This document shows positions 45,700-57,855 of a DNA stretch of 64,000 nucleotides, piece after piece. Source of the DNA: Atherix ibis (Eukaryota > Arthropoda > Insecta > Diptera > Athericidae). The number at the start of each line of letters is the position of its first letter. Position 1 is the stretch's first letter. The notes under the pieces were generated by a model. That model was not told where the DNA came from, did not search any database, and saw nothing but the letters and a program-made list of their open reading frames with translations. The DNA is taken from contig OY282607.1 of NCBI GenBank assembly GCA_958298945.1, positions 88,667,270-88,731,269 of the forward strand, read 5' to 3'. The position numbers and the translations under genes are program-made.

Positions 45700-46650
45700 T
45701 TATCATAGGGCCATACTGCTCAGAATTGTTGGTAACAATTGTTGCCATCTTTCTGGTAATGCTCGGATACCGCGTCGAAAAAATTCTTCTTATTTAGATT
45801 CGATGAAACAATCGATCCAATTTTTGGTCATTTCGTTGTTATCGAAGTGCTACTCTGACAAGCCATGCGCCATGGATCGAAACAAATAATAATCAGATGG
45901 GGCAATGTCTGGTGAATATGGCGGATGAGGCAGAACTTCCCATTTCAGCGTATTTAAATAAGTTTTCACGACTTTCGCAACATGGGGTCTTGCATTGTCG
46001 TGGAGCAAAATTACTTTGTCGTGTCGATCTTTATATTGCGACCGCTTTTCTTGTAATGCTCTGTTCAAACGCATCAATTGTCGTCTGTATACGTCCCCAG
46101 TGATAGTTTCACCCGGTTGGAGGAGCTCATAATAAATAACACCCAGCTGATCCCACCAAATACACAGTAAGATCTTCTTTCCATGAATATTCGACCTGGG
46201 GACGATGTCGATTCATGACCAGGCAAGCCCCACGATTATTTGCGTTTGGGATTGTCGTAGAGTACCCACTTCTCGTCACCAGCAACGATTCGATGCAGAA
46301 ATCCATTCCTTGCCTGCCGTTGGAGAAGAATCTCACAGGTGACTAAACACCGTTCGACGTCCCTTGGCTTCAACTCATGTGGAACCCACGTTCCCTATTT
46401 TTGTACCATTCCTATGGCTTTCAGGCGTTTTCCGATCGTCGAAAAGTCGACTCCAAGCGATGTAGACAACTCCCGGAGTGTCGGCTGTCCGGGACGTTGC
46501 ATGTCTTCCAAATCAAGTTTGCTCAGCAAGAGCATGTTTGCCGTAGACATCCACTTAAATACGATGACTTTCCGCGGCACTTTTCTAGATGTTGAAGTAA
46601 TGGAGTAACACTTCCCGCAAAACGATTTTTCAGGCACGAACTTCGACATG
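45700..46650 (-). mobile_element. irritans-like mariner, decayed
   Basis: Nearly the full length of a mariner transposase can be followed on the minus strand, but I could not identify clear inverted termini, so the boundaries mark the coding region only. Compared with the copy at 13058-14249 it has a similar protein but a better preserved C-terminal half. Confidence 0.75.
45705..46649 (-). pseudogene. mariner transposase pseudogene (DD34D, irritans-like)
   Basis: The start MSKFVPEKSF lies at about 46649. Later pieces read LSTSLGVDFSTIGKRLKAIG (the second helix-turn-helix), NIHGKKILLCIWWDQLGVIY and YELLQPGETITGDVYRRQLM. The second Asp is in LLHDNARPHVAK and the third in SPDIAPSDYYLFRSMAHG, at 34-residue spacing. 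The C-terminus is EEFFRRGIRALPERWQQLL. The first catalytic region is broken by frameshifts near 46200-46330, and another frame change follows AHGLSE. It is a recognisable but dead copy. Confidence 0.82.
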
Positions 46651-47955
46651 TTTGACACTGCGCAACAAGTGATACTGACACCAAAACAAAATGTCATTTA
46701 GTGAAAAAGTTGCGTTATGTTAGTAGCTTCTGGGAGAATATTTACTTTTGTATGTGTGACTATGGATAGTTGGCTAACGCCATCTTTTGTAAAACGCTAC
46801 AACACCTGGTACATTTAACATAATATTAAAAGCTTTTAAGTAAAAAAAAATATTTCGAATACGTTCTATTTTAGTTAGAATATATTTAATATTTCTTAAC
46901 ATTTTCATCAAAGGCGATGGCAATGAGCCGAAAACTATAAAGAATAATCTCCAAGGTACTAGGCAGCTGGCCAAAAATTGGTTCGTACGTAAATTTTGTA
47001 ATCTGGAAAATTTTCATAAAACAAGTTGAGATGAGGATATCCTTAAAAGGATGAAATTATGTTAATAATCTATAAATATGTATAAGCATGTAATTAAAAA
47101 ATCTACATAAATGGATTATTATGAATACTTTAGAACCTCCCCAGATCATTTTATTTATTATAATATTTTGCTTGTTTGGGTGGAAAATTTTACTTTTATG
47201 AAGCAAAAAATAAAATAAGTATACTTTTTGATAAATTAAAATAATTTTTATTTTCTTGCTCAAATATGCTCTGAACAAGAAAATAATTGCGTACAAATTA
47301 TTAGTAAATTTCAGAAGTTTTGTGAAATTTTAGAATAGTGTAGTTATCAGTTAGTTCTATTAAAAGAAATTAAATTTTGGTATGTCAGTTATAGATATGG
47401 CAGAGCAAAATATCATATCGAATTTGGAAGTGAAAAGGATAAGCAAATTATTATGATTTGAAAAAAAAACGGCGGAAATAAGGATGAGAGAATTGCATGA
47501 TAGTTTCCTGGCCAAAGTTGAATGCCAAAACATATTACAACGCAGACTGAAGTTATTTGTCTCTTTGTAAATTTTCCTATGCAAAATTGGAAAGCAATAA
47601 AAATAGTAAAATTATGACACAAAAACCATATATGGGGTTTGTCAGTTAATATATAAAAACTAATTAGAAATTCTGAATGTACAAACTTTCAATATACACC
47701 CTGAAAGGAGAATGCAAGAACACCAATTTTTTCTCATTATTGTCATAGTAACATATACTAAAAATATACTATTTTTTTACTTTATTAAACGATAAAAGGA
47801 CCTCTGTTATTATAACTAAAAATATCAAGCCACTAAATCATCCAAAATGTCCCATATTATTTATTATATGTGCTTAAAAATAATTTTGAGTAGCTCATGC
47901 GATCGGTCCAATTTTTTGATAGCTTTTTATAATAAATCCGGATTTATATTCACTA
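46651..47955. other. intergenic, nothing recognised
   Basis: This is AT-rich sequence with random short frames on the minus strand (for example 47057-47296 and 47360-47622). No motif or repeat was seen. Confidence 0.4.
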
Positions 47956-47959
47956 TTAT

Positions 47960-48215
47960 TATTCAATGACGTTAACTTTTCCTAGTTTGTCAGAAAACAC
48001 CAAGAACTTTGTATATGCCCAGCAATAATAATTGAGCGGTGTCAAATCACATGATCTTGGATGCCAACTTGCGTCAAATTTTGTTATTGCCAAATTGAGC
48101 CTTCAATATTTCCATGCTTGTTTTTTTTATAGTAGATACCTAATGAATTTAGGTTAGGCATGACAGCTTCAGCACCACGATCTTGAAGGCAATATGGCGA
48201 TATGATAAGTTAGTA
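47960..48215 (-). mobile_element. Tc/mariner C-terminal fragment, DD41D-like
   Basis: On the minus strand, PRSCDLTPLNYYCWAYTKFL (about 48060-48001) followed by VFSDKLGKVNVIE matches the PRSCDLTPLDYFLWGYxKS region that carries the last catalytic residue of the DD41D transposases in this window, with Asp changed to Asn. A degraded QQDGA-like stretch lies about 100 bases upstream. This is an isolated fragment without termini. Confidence 0.6.
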
Positions 48216-48309
48216 CAACTTAATTACTCTTTAGCATAACAAGTTTATAAGATGTAATCGTAACAATTGTTCAATAGAATTGAGATAATATGTTAATAAA
48301 ACCTAGGTG

Positions 48310-48990
48310 GGTAAGGAGATTACAAAGAGGACTTGGAAATAAAGTGGAAGTGTCAAGTAGCACTAATATAGGAGGGATCTTATCAGTGAAAAATTTAAAG
48401 ATAAGGCATCAGTTCTTGAGGATCTGTAAGATTGGAACAGGACCTCTTTGAAAGTTGTTAAATAGGAAGTCGTGTGTGAACGCAGTATGACTAATTCTAA
48501 TCCTGAGCAGTTTTTTTGCCCAGAACTTTGGGTTGGTTTCTGAATATATGGTCCAAAAATTATGCTTCTAATGTTTTGAGAGAAAAGTTATAAGTCTTGA
48601 TTCCCCCCCCCATCCACTTGGTGCGTTGTTGAGGTGTGCCGAGTATAGCCGTAAATGTTTGTGGTTGGAGTGCAGACTTATTTTCTAAAATACGAATATG
48701 ACCTCACCCCCCTCCCCAAAAAAAAAGGACTACATGTATATTTTTAAACAAAAGATAGTGAATGTGATCTAGGACGGGATTTTCCTTTATGGCCATAATG
48801 GCATTAATTACAGAAAGCGAATCAGTAAAAATAATAATGTTTTTACACATTTTTCTCTGATGGGTATAGAAAGTGACTACAATATCAATTGGACCTGTAC
48901 TAGCCCACAGTTCCATATCCTGAGAGGAAAAATACTATATGCCGCCTCACAAAAATGGTCGCCCACATGCTGGATTACAGCAAAGGGGTT
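48310..48990 (-). mobile_element. LINE RNase H and C-terminal fragment
   Basis: The minus-strand frame at 48916-48704 contains NIIIFTDSLSVINAIMAIKE, the catalytic Asp box of an RNase H domain. ENPVLDHIHYLL follows. Further downstream (about 48515-48455) a frame reads LRISHTAFTHDFLFNNFQ, the post-RNase H motif. It ends in a decayed tail near 48310. Frameshifts and a C run interrupt it. The order of the motifs fits an RNase H-bearing LINE in minus orientation. Confidence 0.7.
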
Positions 48991-49473
48991 GTAGGACCTT
49001 TGATAGAGTTTTGAAAACTCTAATAACTGATAATATATCACCGCCATAAAAATATTATATAAACAATTTTAAATCAATAAAATAAAAATGGGGGTGAGTT
49101 ATAATATCAAAACTATTTGCACGTTGACAAATTATATGTTTAGCCATTCGTAGACATACGGACTGGACAAGTATCGAAGGTTTCTTTTCAATTATTGCTC
49201 AAACAATCTCCTTGTTAACCTTACCAAAATTTTGGGCACAGAAATTGTTTAGAATTTGGATAGGACAATCTGTCTCTTATACAATAATTTCTTTTCGGAA
49301 ATCACCCTACTAGCCGCATCTACCCATCCTGTGGCAGTCAATTTAATATCGCTCATCTTCTAATGGAATGTCATATTTAAAAAATTTTAGGTGCCTCAAT
49401 ATCATTTTCAAATCTTCTTTAAAATATTTTCGGATCTCTAACCTCAAAGTTTGAGGTCGATTCATATTTATTG
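48991..49473. other. intergenic, possible LINE upstream remnant
   Basis: AT-rich, with no clear motif. It may include decayed sequence upstream of the RNase H fragment, but this cannot be shown. Confidence 0.3.
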
Positions 49474-49475
49474 TA

Positions 49476-50753
49476 TAGGGTTTTCCAATAAGAGTGAAAT
49501 GATTTCTAAATGACGTTTCGGCCATTTGTAATATGTCATCAGCTGTAATTTTTTTTTATTGTATTTAGTAATGATTACAATTTTATCATGAACAGACATA
49601 CGCAAGAACAACGTTTACAAATTATTCAATTTGATTATCAAAATAATCGTTCTACAATTGCAACTTTTCGTGCGGTTTTGCAATTTTACGGTCGTAATAA
49701 TCGTCCAACTGTGCTCGCTATTCGTCGAATTGTTAAAAATTTCGAGCGTACATTTTCTTTACGTTATCAAGTACCAATAAGACAAAGACCCGCTCGAAGT
49801 AATGATAATATTGGTGCCGTTCAGGCAAGTGTTGTTGAAGACCGCAATTTGTCGATTCCAAGACGTTCTCAAGATTTGAGATTTTGAGAAAGGATTTGGG
49901 CTTGCATCCGTATAACATTATTAACACTCAAGAACTGAAGTCATTGGACCACCGTAAACATCGTGAATTTGCTGATTTTGTCTTGGAACAACTTGAAAAC
50001 AATAACGATTTTTTTAAGAAAATCATCTTCTCCGATGAGGCTAACTTTCATCTGAGTGGGGCAGTAAATAAACAAAACTATTAATTCTGGTGTGAAAAAA
50101 ATCCACAAATTATTCATGAACACACATTCCATTCGCCTAAATTTACAGTTTTGGTGTGGTTTTTGGTCTGGTGGAATCATCGGTCCGTACTTCTTTCGAA
50201 ATAAAGCTGGTAACACCGTTACTGTCAATGGAGAGCGGTATAGATCAATGATAACCAACTTTTTATGGCCGAAATTGGAAGAAGTTGATCTTGACAAGAT
50301 CTGGATCCAACAAGACGGAGCTACGTGCCACACAGCACGGGCAACAACCGAATTATTGCGAGCAAAGTTTGGAGATTCGATTATTTCAAGAAATTGTGAC
50401 ATTAAATGGGCTCTAATAAGTTATGATTTAACACCATTAGACTATTTCTTGTAGGGTTATTTGAAGTCATTGGTCTTTACCAATAAACCAGACTCTCTTA
50501 AAGCTTTAGAAGTCAATATTGAACGTGCTATTCATGACATACGACTTGATTTAGTGGGAAAAGTGCTCGAAAATTGCGTTCATCGAATTCGTTCCTGCAA
50601 AAGAAGTCGTAGAGGCCATCTGGATAACGTTTTATTCAGAACTTAATTGTATCGATTGTACTTCACAATAAATAAAAAATATTTGAATTTCCTTAACAAT
50701 TAGTTTTATTTTTTTTTAAAAAGAAATCATATCACTCTTATTCGAAAACCCTT
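49476..50753 (+). mobile_element. Tc1/mariner element, DD41D family, copy B
   Basis: The 1278-bp element has a left terminus TAGGGTTTTCCAATAAGAGT. Its right terminus, on the minus strand, reads AAGGGTTTTCGAATAAGAGT. TA flanks at 49474-49475 and 50754-50755. It is the longest of the three copies of this family here. Confidence 0.92.
49588..50645 (+). pseudogene. DD41D transposase pseudogene (copy B)
   Basis: The ATG at 49588 opens MNRHTQEQRLQIIQFDYQNN, the N-terminal DNA-binding domain. A frameshift near 49810-49890 precedes RKDLGLHPYNIINTQELKSL. The first catalytic Asp lies in IIFSDEANFHLSGAVNKQN and the second in IQQDGATCHTARATTELL. The last is in SYDLTPLDYFL. I count 41 residues between the second and third Asp, the DD41D spacing described for rosa- and Visitor-type elements. 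A TAA lies at about 50083, a frame change near 50146, and a TAG replaces the expected Trp after DYFL (about 50454). The C-terminus RGHLDNVLFRT is intact. Confidence 0.9.
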
Positions 50754-50755
50754 TA

Positions 50756-51649
50756 GTTAGAATTTTTCCATTTTGAATAGTATAATAAACTGGTCTACTC
50801 ATTTTATTTAAGCAAAATTCTATCATTTTTAATCTTTTAATACAATGCAAATCTCATAAGCTGCGTCTCTATAATAGTATTCGTATTTGCATTAGATTGC
50901 ACAAAATAGAAATTTTATATGACAATGACATTGACATTAACAACAGGAATGATAATGTTCGAAAAGGAAAAGGAAAACTAACGAAAACTATCACAAAATC
51001 ATTAAATAGAGAACAACTATCTGAACTCTATTCATAAAATATTATATTGGCATCATTAGTACAGAAAGATATTCGTACTCATTGTATTTAATAAAACTGC
51101 TGCAGTTTGAATTTATCTTTAGCTGCATTTATAGTCTGGAGTTTTCAAGTACTCTCTAATCTCTGATTATTATTGCATTTTGACTTGTTATAAACAAGGA
51201 TAATTTCCTAGATGAGTCTAGAATTCATATTATTAAAATCTGATTTTTAAAATTTAATCATTAATTTATTTTTAAGATAAAAAAGCTGTTATTAAAAGTT
51301 ATGAGCTAAAAGTGCAAAATAAATCATTTGCTGACAGATTAAGCGGTTGAATATATTAAATTTTAAAATAAATATTGAATCAGAAAATAAATATCAACTA
51401 AAAAATACTTAATCGTCTTTTACCATAATTCAATAATATTGATGCTAAATAGTAATTGTACTACTTGTAATTTCCTAGAACTGCTAGACGAGATCAGAAC
51501 CGGCCATTTTTGCTATCGATCCTATGGAACGGATTTACACCCACAAGTGACCGACCCCCTTGCGGGACTAGTATGAGTATAGTTAAAAAAAGGCCCTTGA
51601 AATCTTGGAAATATGTTATCTCTGTACAAGATTTTTTTATGTTCCAGGT
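50756..51649. other. intergenic, nothing recognised
   Basis: AT-rich sequence between two transposon copies. No repeat or gene was seen. Confidence 0.4.
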
Positions 51650-52205
51650 CAATTGTGAATATGCGGCAAAAATAATATGACTTTTTTGGTGATAATCATA
51701 TGCCAAGTAAGTCAACCGTTCAGCGTGTAATAAATACTTTTAAAACTATGCGTACACTAACAGATAAAGCAAAGACTAGGCAACAATTAAGCCAACGCAC
51801 ACCTGAAAATATTGATGCAGTGAGACAGAGTGTTGCTGAATGTCGCGGTACCTCTTATCGAAACCATGCAAAAGAATTAGCAATATCTCCGTCATGTTTG
51901 TTAAAAATTCTCAATAAAGATTTCCTTTTTTTACCAGCATAAAATTCGATTAACATAATTTCTATAGTTAAATGACTATCAACAGCGACGACACTGGAGT
52001 GCTTGAGTTTGATAGCTCGGTATACACGTAGACGACCACCATTTTTGGCAAAATATCATATGAGCGATGAAGCACACTTCGACTTGGCTGGCTTTGTTAA
52101 TAAACATAATAGCCACTATTGGGGTACTAAAAATCCTCAACTGATATACCAAAGACCACCACACTCTCGTAGAATAATTGTATAGTGCGGCATTTGGGCC
52201 ATATT
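51650..52205 (+). mobile_element. Tc/mariner relic, second DD41D-like lineage
   Basis: A plus-strand frame (51700-51942) starts MPSKSTVQRVINTFKTMRTL and contains RTPENIDAVRQSVAECRGTS, followed by SYRNHAKELAISPSCLLKIL. These are the helix-turn-helix regions of a transposase of the same group as copies A-C but a distinct family. After a frame change, YHMSDEAHFDLAGFVNKHNS (about 52050-52110) holds the first catalytic Asp. NPQLIYQRPPHSRRIIV follows, then the sequence stops. The C-terminal half with the second and third Asp is missing, and no termini were found. Confidence 0.72.
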
Positions 52206-52277
52206 TCTTCTAAGGATGCTATAGGCAATGAATAATCATTTCAATTTTAAATAAAAATTCATATATTTAACAATTTT

Positions 52278-52460
52278 TTAATTATTAATTGGTGATAAGC
52301 TATCGATTATCTCTTGATCCCATTTACAAATATGAAGAACTGGTAATCTGAGTCTTGCTTTTTTGGCACAAAATGCGGGTATATCAAATGCTTCAGTCAT
52401 CCCAGAAGTTACCATAACAACACACAAAAGTGTACAAATCAAAAGAATACGATTCAACAT
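52278..52460 (-). CDS. possible small secreted peptide
   Basis: This 60-codon minus-strand frame begins MLNRILLICTLLCVVMVTSG, a convincing signal-peptide shape: one Arg, a long hydrophobic core and small residues before a likely cleavage near TEA. The predicted mature part is about 36 residues, mixed in charge, with two Cys (PAFCAKK and HICKWDQ), and ends SLSPINN before TAA. That would suit a short disulphide-linked secreted peptide, but I recognise no family. It could be a single-exon gene, the first exon of a longer one, or chance. No clear TATA box or polyadenylation signal was found. It lies between two transposon relics, which lowers confidence. Confidence 0.3.
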   Translation of the reverse strand: MLNRILLICTLLCVVMVTSGMTEAFDIPAFCAKKARLRLPVLHICKWDQEIIDSLSPINN

Positions 52461-53032
52461 TTTCGAAAAGATCTAAATAAAACTCTGTTAATTATTGTAA
52501 TTTAATAATTATAATTTTAACTTTTTTTTTGAATATTTTGTTTTTCAAAATAAATTTTCAATACCGTTTTTAACGATAAACTGTTTATAACTGAATTTGT
52601 TGCTTTTGCCCCAAAAGCTGGTGAGCTATTATTACTCCGCTTTGGTAGAAAACATTCAAACCATAAAAAAAAACCAAAATTAATTAACATTTAACTTTTT
52701 TCTTGGTACATATTTTCACAAAAATACGCAATTTAAGATCAGCTTTTTGCGAAATTATTTATAAATTTTTCAAAAAAATTTATTTCTACAAAAAGAAATT
52801 TCATTATTTTAATAAAGCTTATATAGAAAGAACAAATTTATAGGCATTGAAAAAATTAATAATAAAAATATTTCTTTATGATTTTAACAATTCACTAAAT
52901 ACCGCAATTTCGAGGAAAATATATGGAAATCTCTAAAAAAAATTATGTTTTGAAAAGAAAAGTTCTGATTTTTGTGTAGGTACAAATATTTATTGTATAA
53001 TAAATAATACAATCCAAGAGCCGATGCAAGTA

Positions 53033-53952
53033 TAGGGTTTTCCAATAAGAGTGATATGATTTCTAAATAACGTTTTGGCCATTTGTAATATGTCCTAATC
53101 TGTTATTTTTTTTCATTGTATTAAGTAATGTTTATAATTTTATCGTGGAGAGACATACGCAAGAACAACATTTACAAATTATTCAATTTTATTATTAAAA
53201 TAATCGTTCTCCATTTGCAACTTTTCGTGCGCTCACTATCATCTGAGTGGTGCGCGATCAATAAACAAAGCTGTCGATTCTGGTCCAAAGAAAATCCACA
53301 AATTATTCATGAACACCCATTACATTCACCTAAATTGACAGTTTGGTGTGGTTTTTGGTATGGTGGAATCATCGGTCCGTACTTCTTTCGAAATGAAGCT
53401 GGTAACACCGTTACTGTCAATGGAGAGCGGTATAGATCGATGATAACCAACTTTTTATGGACGAAATTGGAAGAAGTTGATCTTGACAACATCTGTTCCT
53501 GGTTCTAACAAGACGGGGCTATGTGCCACACAGCACGTGCAACAACCGAATTATTGCGAGCAAAGTTTGGAGATTCGATTATTTCAAGAAATTGTGCCAT
53601 TGAATGGCCTCCAAGAAGTTGTCATTTAACACCATTAGACTATTTCTTGTGGAGTTATTTGAAGTTATTGGTCTTCAGCAATAAACCAGACCCTCTTCAA
53701 GCTTTAGAAGTCAATATTGAATGTGCTATTCATGACATACGACTTGATTTAGTGGAAAAAGTGCTCGAGAATTGGGTTCATGGAATTCGATCCTACAAAA
53801 TAAATTTCGGAGGCCATTTGAATGACGTTTTATTCAGAACTTAATTGTATCGATTGTACTTCACAATAAATAAAAAATATTTGAATTTCCTTAACAATTA
53901 GTGTGCGTTTTTAGAAAAAAAGAAATCATATCACTCTTATTCGAAAACCCTT
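53033..53952 (+). mobile_element. Tc1/mariner element, DD41D family, copy C, internally deleted
   Basis: This shares the left terminus TAGGGTTTTCCAATAAGAGT and the right terminus of copy B. TA is present on the left (53031-53032) but not exactly on the right, where mutation or deletion is likely. At 920 bp it lacks about 360 bases of coding sequence. The breakpoint lies near 53235, where the N-terminal ATFRAL region joins directly to the HLSG segment after the first catalytic Asp. Confidence 0.9.
53140..53844 (+). pseudogene. DD41D transposase pseudogene (copy C)
   Basis: After a damaged N-terminus and the internal deletion, the plus strand reads NPQIIHEHPLHSPKLTVWCG and EEVDLDNICSWF, then a TAA in place of the first Gln of QQDG. 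The second frame (53521-53844) reads MCHTARATTELLRAKFGDSI, then LTPLDYFLWSYLKLLVFSNK and a C-terminus GHLNDVLFRT. The ICSWF stretch before QQDG is shared with copy A but not copy B, suggesting A and C are closer to each other in that region. Without the first Asp region it cannot be active. Confidence 0.88.
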
Positions 53953-56235
53953 TCCTTGTAACTGATGTCGATAGATGGCGCCGTTTGCGAACTATATAAA
54001 TAACTAATAGGTGGCGCTGTTAGTATTCTTGCAGTTATCTTTTTAGTTAAGAACTCTGGTTTGAACTGTAAAATTTTGGTTATTTTTGCGAGTTGTTTAA
54101 AATAATCTGTCAAATGGTGAATTTTGGATAAAGACAGGACCAATTTAAATTAAATATTTGAGATCATTTGAAATTTATTTGTTTGTTAAGTGGGTTAATT
54201 AGTTAATTTACTTTTCATTGTAGTTGGAATTATTGAAATTAAATTGTAAATTATAATTAACTTGTAATTAAATTGAGTTGAAAAGAATTTGATTCTACTT
54301 TCCAAAGAATGGATAAAAAGTCAAGAGACTTTGCAGCGTATGGCGTTGTCATTTTTAAGGGGTTATCACTATTTTTAATTTATAATCGGGAAGTACTATC
54401 GCCAAAAATTAGTCTCTATATTCAATAAATGAAAAGTAAACTTACATGATAATAGGAAACTATAAAAATCATATATTTTTTCATAATTAATAAGCCATAA
54501 AAATAAAATTTTCATGAGTAAAGTAGTCATTTGCAAATGATAAGCTTCACTTTCAAAACTTAATTAAACCAAAAAAATAATTACAAGTTTTAAAGATTTT
54601 TCATTTGTAATAATTACAAGTTTTTAAAGATTTTTCATGATTAATTTTAGTGCAAATTGGCATATGAATAGTCTGAAACATGGTTTATGCCCTTATTAAT
54701 TATTACAATTTTGATGGGATTTATACGCTAAGTTACCCCCTCTTCCTTTCCTAATCTCTTCAACTAAAATAAGTTAAAAATAACCGAAACGCGGGTGATG
54801 ATGGTGGCAACAATATCCTAGAATAAATATCCTGACGACTATGCTGACTGTGATAATCTTTTATCGTTTGGCATAAAAATGTTGGTCGTAAAATGATGAG
54901 CAACTTTTTTTCCATTTTCCTGGAAGAGGTTTAAGTATCATCTTTCAGTACAGAGAGTCCTTAAATTACTTGTATTTTTTTCAGAAAGCTTGGGCTTATC
55001 TACCTATGATGGATTCTTAGGTTAAATGGGCTAACGTAGAGTAGAATGCTATTCAAATTCGAAAGTTTTTTCCTTTTTTTCGAATATTTCCAGTAGTGTA
55101 TTCAGCAAGCAAAAAGGACATGAATTAGTAATAATATTTTCCGATAAAATTTAGGGTAAAAGTTTGAATAGAAACGATTGCGTGGCAGGGAGTATCCAAT
55201 GAAGAGACTTGAAAAAAAAATGCAAGATTTTATTAGATTTGCGGAGCAAGCCATATATCCTGGGAATAAATAAAATTGTAACTCGTGCACGGAAAACCCA
55301 AAAAAAAGTTACTTCTCAGGTTGCCATAAAAATCGCTCGTAAAATTTTCCCTAATCAACTAATAATAAACGATTTTTGATGACTCGGAATCACGTTTCGA
55401 TGCAGTTGACATGGTACGCATTCAGGCAAGTTGAGCGCAGGTTTCTTTATTCTCTCCCATTTCATGGGGATTAAACCACCCTGACTGATTCTGTTGATGG
55501 TAGTAAAGTGTACTTACTTTCAGTTTTTTTGAAATTTTCCCTCCTTTCGTTTTTGATTCTTCATATATAATAAATTATAAGAAACACCAATCCTTGGGAG
55601 AATCCAATTTCATAATCAATGTATTAATGAGGTTTCTTACTATTTTATTATTTTTTTTTTTTTGTTTTTTTTTTAAGAATAAATTTACGTTTTTTTTTTC
55701 CTTATATTTGAACATTTATTATTCCATTTTTATGATTGCAGTTATTTTTAATTAAGAAAATATTTATTATTATTAAAATAAGGAATTGTGAAGGGAATTT
55801 GATGATAAAAATTTTTAATTGGTGATTAAATTTTTAATATATTTACTGATGAATATTTTATTAAATTTAGAAAAGTAATATTTTAGTCATTTTAATATAA
55901 AGAAGAGAGGTGTATGGGAAAAATTTCGTATTTTAATGCATAAAAAGAACTCTTCCAGAACTATTTTAACATTCAGTTAAAAAAATCTGTTGTCTATGAT
56001 TAGTACGAGCAATACAAAAAAAATGAGGCTCGAGTGCATCCTGGTTTCCAGTGCAGAACTAAAGGCACATTCAATTTATGCTTCTGAAAGTTATGTTAAA
56101 TAAAATACATTATAAATTTAGACTTAAAGTCTAAATTAAATATAATTTTTTGATATTCATAAAATAGAACATTATTTAAATGGCTGCCATGAAACTTTTT
56201 CGGGAACTCGGTCTTTTTTTGGTAATTATTGATGA
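53953..56235. other. intergenic, nothing recognised
   Basis: AT-rich sequence with T runs (for example near 55650). An ATGGCGCC/GTGGCGCTG pair lies at about 53975 and 54011, and a similar ATGGCGCTG occurs in the foldback core near 57023. No gene was found. Confidence 0.4.
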
Positions 56236-57240
56236 TAATGACATACAAAAATATATGAAATGAATCCTAATTGAATAGTTTTGTTAGTCACTGTTATAAC
56301 AGGGAACTACAAATTATGTGAGTTAAATCCTAATTGGATAGTTTTGTTAGTCACATTAATACAGTAAACTACAAATTATGTGAGTTAAATCCTAATTGGA
56401 TAGTTTTGTTAGTCACTGTAATTACATTGGCATACAAAATTATGTGCATTAAATCCTAATTGAATAGTTTTGTTAGTCACCGTGATTACAGTGACCTACA
56501 AAATTATTTGAGTTCAATCTTAATTGCATAGTTTTGTCAGTTATTGTAACAACAGTGACCTACAAAAATATATGAAATGAATACTAATTGGATAGATTTG
56601 TTAGTCATTGTAATTACAGTAACATACAAAATTATGTGAACTAATAGAAAATACATTGTTTTCCTAATTGTATAGTTTTGTTAGTCATTGTAATTATGTT
56701 TTTTTTACAAAATTATGTGTAAATAAATATACACGGTTGTATATTATTTATTAAAAATTACCGAACTTTATATTTAAATCATACAACATGCAGAGCCATC
56801 TACTGAAAATTTACAGCATTAAAACATCCTCTTTCAAACGCACCTAAATTCATGTAAATCGGAAGTTAGATGTGAAAGTTACAACCATTTCAGAAAAAGA
56901 AAAAGTGTGCTAATATTACAAAACAAAAATGGCTATGATATCATCATAAAATGCTTCTTTTATGAGCGAATTTTTTTTCAAGTTTAACACAAAATTTTAT
57001 ATATGCTCTTTTTTGTTTATAGATGGCGCTGCATGTAGTATGATTTAAAAATAAGTTCGGTTATTTTTATGACACACTGTGTAATTTTGGTAGTCACTGT
57101 AATTACACTGACTAACAATATTATGGCTTCAGGATTTAATTCACATAATTTTGTGTGGCATTGTAATTACAGTGACTAACAAAATTATCCAATTAGAATT
57201 TAACTAACATAATTTTGTTTGTCACTGTAATTAGTAGTGT
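56236..57240. mobile_element. foldback-like element with 63-bp repeat arrays
   Basis: The left arm holds about seven direct repeats containing TTTTGTTAGTCACTGTAATTAC; starts of TTGTTAGTCA or its variants lie at 56281, 56344, 56406, 56470, 56534, 56598 and 56678. The right arm (about 57085-57240) carries two to three units in the opposite orientation. The unit also has GAGTTAAATCCTAATTGGAT, so its direction is readable, and CACTGTAATTACAGTG is itself a perfect palindrome. The core (56730-57080) has no open frame. Inverted arms made of tandem repeats around a non-coding core fit a foldback or MITE-like element. No target duplication was identified. Confidence 0.7.
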
Positions 57241-57668
57241 AGTAGATATAATATAACAAACTCACAAACACATTTCAAATTATAAAATGGATATTCACTT
57301 ATATAGGTTAAATGATTAAATTTAATTAAAGTAATACAATTTGGACAATTATTAATTTGAATATTTTGTCACTGTTTAAATAGTTAAAAACTTATAGCAC
57401 AAATTTCAAAACGACGAGTGTCCAATGACTTGTTTAAAAATTTTTTTTTTCATATTTTTCTTTTTAATTTGCAAAAAAGTGAAATGAAAATTACTTAACT
57501 AGTTATTAAACAATTTAAAATAATAATATTGAATATAATAAGTGTCGATTATTAATCAATTTACGTGTATGTCCTTATAATAATTGGAAAATCTTTTGGA
57601 TTCACTCAGAGCAAAATGGGAGTTTATAACTTTTTTTTAAATTTTTAATTATTTCTGTTATTATATTT

Positions 57669-57718
57669 TTTACAATTGGCAATATTATATTTTTATATAT
57701 AATATTGCCAATTGTAAA
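57669..57718. repeat. perfect 22-bp hairpin, 6-base loop
   Basis: TTTACAATTGGCAATATTAT at the left arm and its exact complement on the right (22 paired bases in total) surround a TTTTAT loop. It could be a small inverted duplication or a replication-slippage product. Confidence 0.95.
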
Positions 57719-57806
57719 TATTATATATGCGACAAAAGATAATAGGATCAAGAAATTAAGATAGAATGGAAAGAAAATTGGTTTCTGGGAATTTATCAAA
57801 AATTGT

Positions 57807-57855
57807 GCCTCAGTAGGATTCGAACCCAGCACATCTTGGATGGTAGTCCAAAAAT
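57807..57855 (-). repeat. possible tRNA-derived SINE fragment
   Basis: The minus strand reads CTGGGTTCGAATCCTACTGA, which contains a perfect polymerase III B box (GGTTCGAATCC). GACTACCATCCAAG lies upstream like the anticodon side of a tRNA. No A box or D arm is present, and the T stem does not pair well. A SINE remnant is more likely than a tRNA gene. Confidence 0.35.
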
